In this document: in pieces, positions 5,295 through 8,238 of the stretch
How positions within the stretch are numbered: position 1 is the stretch's first letter
How the letters are laid out: each line of letters begins with the position of its first letter
Source of the DNA: Acetobacteraceae bacterium
GTDB lineage: Bacteria; Pseudomonadota; Alphaproteobacteria; Acetobacterales; Acetobacteraceae
Direction: 5' to 3'
Length of the DNA stretch: 8,238 nt
Assembly: GCA_003164305.1 (NCBI GenBank)
Contig: PLSZ01000161.1
Span: 1-8,238, forward strand
Program-made: the position numbers and the translations under genes
Notes under the pieces: generated by a model
What the model was told of the DNA's origin: nothing
Seen by the model: the letters and a program-made list of their open reading frames with translations, nothing else
Database searches by the model: none

Positions 5295-7004
5295 ATGCCG
5301 GAGCATGATCTCGTCATTCGCGGCGGCAGCGTCGTCGATGGCACCGGACGCGCGTCTTTCCAGGCCGATGTCGCGATCAAGGACGGTAAGATCGCTCAAA
5401 TCGGCGTCGTCGCCGGAACCGGCGCGGAGGAAATCGACGCGAAGGGGAAACTCGTCACGCCCGGCTTCGTCGATATCCACACGCATTACGACGCCCAGGC
5501 GGTTTGGGATCCGCATCTGGCGCCGAGTTCATGGCATGGGGTGACGACCGTCGTCATGGGCAATTGCGGCGTCGGCTTCGCGCCGTGCAAACCCGCCGAT
5601 CGGGACCGGCTGGTCGAGTTGATGGAAGGCGTCGAGGACATTCCCGGCGCCGTCATGAACGAAGGCCTCAGGTGGGAATGGGAAACCTTCGGCGAATACC
5701 TTGATGCTCTGGATCGCAAGCCGCGCGACGTCGATGTCTGCGCGTTGCTGCCGCACGCCGCCGTGCGGGTCTTCGTGATGGGCGACCGCGCGATCAATCT
5801 GGAAAACGCCAACCAGGGCGACATCGCGCAAATGCGAGAGATCGCGCGCGAGGCGATGCAAGCCGGTGCCTTCGGCTTCTCCACCTCGCGCAGCATTTCG
5901 CACAAGACGTTGAAAGGCGATCCAACCCCCACGCTGCAAGCCCAGGAAGACGAGCTGACGGGCATCGCACTGGGCATGAAAGACGCCGGCTCGGGCATGC
6001 TGGAAATCGTGTCGGAATGGGCACCGGATCCTGACGCCGAATTCGCCATGGTGCGGCGGATCACCGAAGCCAGCGGTCGCCCGACCGTCTTCACGCTCAC
6101 GCAACGGCATGCGAGGCCCGAGGTGTGGCGCGATCTGCTGCGCTACGCCGACAAGGCCGCCGCGGATGGTGTGCCGATCCGTCCGGTGTTTGGGCCTCGG
6201 GCGACGGGTGCGTTACTTGGGCTGTCAGGCAGCCAGAACCCGTTCTCGGGCACCAGGACGTATCAGACGATCGCCCATTTGCCGCTGACGGAACGCGTGG
6301 CCCGGATGCGCGATCCGGAAATCCGGAAAAAGATCCTCAGCGAGGATCCGAAAGAATTCAACAAATTCCCGCTGTTTCATCGCCTGCGGTGGGATCTCAT
6401 GTTCCGGTTCGGCAACCCTCCGATCTACGCGCCGAAAAAAGAGGACAGTTTCGCCGCGATCGCCGCGCGCGAAGGGCGCACGCCGGAGGAGGTGACATAC
6501 GACGCCCTTCTGGAAAGCGATGGCACCGACTTCATCTATACGACCATCTCCAGCTATGCGTACGGCGATCTGTCCATGGCCGAAACGTTGCTGCACAACC
6601 CCAACTGCATCATGGGACTGGGCGATGGCGGCGCGCACGTCGCTTTCATTCTGGACGCGGGATTCCAGACCTGGATGCTGACCCATTGGGGCCGGACACT
6701 GAACAAATTCACGCCGGAAGAATTGATCCGGCGTCTGACCTCCGACACCGCCGGCGCCGCCGGCCTTTACGATCGCGGCATCTTGCGCCCCGGCATGAAG
6801 GCCGATGTGAACGTCATCGACTGGGACCGTTTGGGCGCTGGAAAGCCGTATATCGCGCACGACCTACCGGCCGGCGGAAAGCGGTTGTTGCAGGAGGTGT
6901 ACGGTTACGAAGCGACGATCGTTTCGGGTCAGATAACTTACCGGGAAGGCCACGCGACGGGCGCGCTGCCCGGGAAGTTGGTGCGAGGGCCTCAGGCGGC
7001 CTGA
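5295..7004 (+). CDS. D-aminoacylase-like amidohydrolase (N-acyl-D-amino-acid deacylase family), atypical metal site
   Basis: A 569-residue amidohydrolase-superfamily enzyme (TIM barrel plus small beta domain), most like N-acyl-D-amino-acid deacylases, which hydrolyse N-acyl amide bonds. An N-terminal beta segment DLVIRGGSVVDGTG (5-18) leads to GFVDIHTHYDAQ (57-68) with the HxH pair His62/His64. GNCGVG at 89-94 holds Cys91, the counterpart of the zinc-bridging cysteine of D-aminoacylase. MGLGDGGAH at 440-448 holds the catalytic Asp444. The C-terminus (LTSDTAGAAGLYDRG, 481-495; TGALPGKLVRG, 555-565) is standard. Where D-aminoacylase has metal-binding histidines on the fifth and sixth strands, this protein reads MLEIVSEW (235-242) and TVFTLTQRH (264-272), so those ligands seem replaced. 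At 569 residues it is longer than the ~480 of the classic enzyme, with extra sequence around 310-385. AGGAGG precedes the ATG by eight bases and the gene stands alone. Family confident, substrate unknown. Confidence 0.87.
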   Translation: MPEHDLVIRGGSVVDGTGRASFQADVAIKDGKIAQIGVVAGTGAEEIDAKGKLVTPGFVDIHTHYDAQAVWDPHLAPSSWHGVTTVVMGNCGVGFAPCKPADRDRLVELMEGVEDIPGAVMNEGLRWEWETFGEYLDALDRKPRDVDVCALLPHAAVRVFVMGDRAINLENANQGDIAQMREIAREAMQAGAFGFSTSRSISHKTLKGDPTPTLQAQEDELTGIALGMKDAGSGMLEIVSEWAPDPDAEFAMVRRITEASGRPTVFTLTQRHARPEVWRDLLRYADKAAADGVPIRPVFGPRATGALLGLSGSQNPFSGTRTYQTIAHLPLTERVARMRDPEIRKKILSEDPKEFNKFPLFHRLRWDLMFRFGNPPIYAPKKEDSFAAIAAREGRTPEEVTYDALLESDGTDFIYTTISSYAYGDLSMAETLLHNPNCIMGLGDGGAHVAFILDAGFQTWMLTHWGRTLNKFTPEELIRRLTSDTAGAAGLYDRGILRPGMKADVNVIDWDRLGAGKPYIAHDLPAGGKRLLQEVYGYEATIVSGQITYREGHATGALPGKLVRGPQAA

Positions 7005-7020
7005 CCGGCCGGCCCGGCGC

Positions 7021-7057
7021 AAAAAAAACGGCCCCGAATTCGCGTTCGGGGCCGTTT
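7021..7057. terminator. Bidirectional intrinsic terminator between the amidohydrolase and hppA
   Basis: A perfect 13-bp stem (AAACGGCCCCGAA at 7026-7038, TTCGGGGCCGTTT at 7045-7057) with a six-base loop. It starts about 20 bases after the amidohydrolase stop. On the plus strand only three T follow directly, then CCGTTTC. On the minus strand eight consecutive T (complement of 7021-7028) overlap and leave the stem, so the stronger signal serves the convergent hppA transcript. Confidence 0.88.
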
Positions 7058-7104
7058 CCGTTTCATTGATCGGTGACCGAAAGTCTTTACTCGTGCCGTC
7101 AACC

Positions 7105-7183
7105 CGTCATCACCGGGCTCGACCCGGTGATCTTTCGCCGCACGTGCCGCGCCAGATGACCGGGTCGAAATCCGGCCATGACG
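7105..7183. repeat. REP-like inverted palindromic repeat pair
   Basis: Two copies of a short palindromic unit lie head to head. The left unit begins CGTCATCACCGGG and forms a 9-bp stem (ATCACCGGG 7109-7117, CCCGGTGAT 7123-7131). The right unit, read on the minus strand from 7183, begins CGTCATGGCCGG and folds with one mismatch. Outer CGTCAT (7105-7110) and ATGACG (7178-7183) pair as well, so the whole 79 bases can form a branched structure. Units of this CGTCAT-xxCCGG-GACCCGG kind are common between convergent genes in alphaproteobacteria. The copy number in this genome cannot be seen here. Confidence 0.65.
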
Positions 7184-7227
7184 AAGAGGGCATGTGACGA
7201 CCGGTCAGAAATTTAATTCCATTGGTT

Positions 7228-8238
7228 CTACTTCAACCAACCCGCCAAAACCGCCAGCAGCAGCAGCGCCACGATATTGGAAATCTTGATCATCGGGTTC
7301 ACCGCCGGGCCCGCCGTATCCTTGTAAGGATCGCCAACGGTATCGCCGGTCACCGCCGCTTTATGCGCGTCGGAGCCTTTGCCGCCGTGGTGCCCTTCCT
7401 CGATATACTTCTTCGCGTTGTCCCAGGCGCCACCGCCCGAGGTCATCGAGATGGCAACGAACAGGCCGGTCACGATGGTGCCCAGAAGCATCGCGCCCAG
7501 GGAGGCGAACGCCGCCGCCCGGCCCGCGATGATATCGATCACGACCCACAGCACGATTGGCGCCAGCACCGGCAGCAAGGACGGCGCGATCATCTCCTTG
7601 ATCGCGGCCTTGGTCAGCAGGTCCACCGCGGTGCCATATTCCGGCTTCGCGGTGCCCTCCATGATGCCCGGGATCTCCCGGAACTGACGGCGCACTTCCA
7701 CCACGACCGCCCCGGCCGCGCGGCCCACCGCCGTCATGCCCATCGCCCCGAACAAATAGGGAAGCATGCCGCCGATGAACAACCCGATCACCACGAAGGG
7801 ATTGGTCAGGCTGAAATCCATCTTCAGCGTCGGGAAGTAGTGCGTCAGATCCTGCGTATACGCCGCGAACAACACCAGCGAGGCGAGACCCGCCGAACCG
7901 ATCGCATAGCCCTTCGTCACCGCCTTGGTCGTGTTGCCGACGGCGTCCAAAGCGTCCGTCGTGACACGGACTTCCTTGGGAAGGTCCGCCATCTCGGCGA
8001 TGCCGCCCGCGTTGTCGGTCACCGGTCCATAGGCATCCAACGCCACGATCATGCCGGCCAGCGACAGCATCGTCGTCGCCGCCACCGCGATCCCGAACAG
8101 GCCCGCCACCATGAAGGTGATGATGATGCCGATGCTGATGACCACGACCGGCAGCGCGGTCGCCTCCATCGAAATCGCCAGCCCCTGGATCACGTTGGTG
8201 CCGTGCCCGGTCGTGGAACTCTGCGCGATCGAGCGCAC
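7228..8238 (-). CDS. hppA: Membrane-bound proton-translocating pyrophosphatase, K+-independent type, C-terminal half (runs off right edge)
   Basis: Couples pyrophosphate hydrolysis to proton pumping across the inner membrane. The 336 residues visible are about half of the usual ~700; the frame is open at the window edge, so the true start lies outside. Fragment numbering: [12 protein letters not shown] at 9-20; [18 protein letters not shown] at 66-83, one of the acidic pyrophosphate/Mg motifs; [10 protein letters not shown] at 101-110; and [13 protein letters not shown] (268-280) with [14 protein letters not shown] (298-311), the last conserved substrate-binding block. Lys105 and Thr108 in GNTTKAVT are the residues that mark the K+-independent, H+-pumping subfamily (K+-dependent forms have Ala and Gly there). 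Membrane segments are evident at about 31-60, 111-128, 148-170, 218-238, 243-265 and 320-335. It ends with TAG at 7230-7228 and probably terminates at the bidirectional hairpin near 7021-7057. Confidence 0.96.
   Translation of the reverse strand: MRSIAQSSTTGHGTNVIQGLAISMEATALPVVVISIGIIITFMVAGLFGIAVAATTMLSLAGMIVALDAYGPVTDNAGGIAEMADLPKEVRVTTDALDAVGNTTKAVTKGYAIGSAGLASLVLFAAYTQDLTHYFPTLKMDFSLTNPFVVIGLFIGGMLPYLFGAMGMTAVGRAAGAVVVEVRRQFREIPGIMEGTAKPEYGTAVDLLTKAAIKEMIAPSLLPVLAPIVLWVVIDIIAGRAAAFASLGAMLLGTIVTGLFVAISMTSGGGAWDNAKKYIEEGHHGGKGSDAHKAAVTGDTVGDPYKDTAGPAVNPMIKISNIVALLLLAVLAGWLK

Noticed and set aside
6125..7069. Plus-strand open frame of about 314 codons inside the amidohydrolase gene
   Set aside because: A different frame of the same strand with low-complexity Arg/Gly content, running through the terminator hairpin.
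7228..8238. The GTG at 8238 as a true start for a short pyrophosphatase
   Set aside because: Family similarity continues through the window edge ([19 protein letters not shown] is internal in these proteins), so the gene is cut by the window, not truncated.

Overview
The window reads as a chromosomal segment of a GC-rich alphaproteobacterium, quite possibly in the Rhodospirillales/Acetobacteraceae direction. The pointers are the codon and GC bias, the K+-independent type of membrane pyrophosphatase, the cysteinyl-tRNA synthetase N-terminus, and an intergenic palindromic repeat of a kind common in that class. This placement is inference. No rRNA, tRNA, CRISPR array, insertion sequence or phage gene was seen.

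Layout from left to right. (1) Bases 1-127 are the N-terminal end of cysS on the minus strand, running off the left edge. (2) A 176-base divergent spacer leads to a plus-strand luciferase-like (LLM class) flavin oxidoreductase (304-1359). (3) Convergent to it is a minus-strand three-gene operon transcribed as SDR dehydrogenase (4419-3613), carboxymuconolactone-decarboxylase-family protein (3587-3024) and HpaB-family FADH2-dependent aromatic hydroxylase (2963-1437). The last intergenic gap holds a strong hairpin that can refold onto the ribosome-binding site of the hydroxylase. (4) Divergent from the operon is a Prx5-type peroxiredoxin (4607-5089) closed by an intrinsic terminator. (5) Next is a D-aminoacylase-like amidohydrolase (5295-7004). 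(6) A bidirectional terminator and a REP-like inverted repeat separate it from the C-terminal half of hppA (7228-8238, minus strand), which runs off the right edge.

cysS and hppA are housekeeping genes. Between them lies an accessory metabolic block: two flavin-dependent oxygenase families, a dehydrogenase, a CMD-fold enzyme, a peroxidase and an amidohydrolase. The most economical reading is a small catabolic island for an aromatic or amide-containing compound, with the SDR-CMD-HpaB operon as its core. The substrate cannot be read from the sequence. No flavin reductase (HpaC type), CoA ligase, ring-cleavage dioxygenase, transporter or regulator lies in the window, so the pathway is incomplete here. 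The main points of interest are the possible RNA switch upstream of the hydroxylase and the amidohydrolase, whose usual metal-site histidines appear to be replaced.
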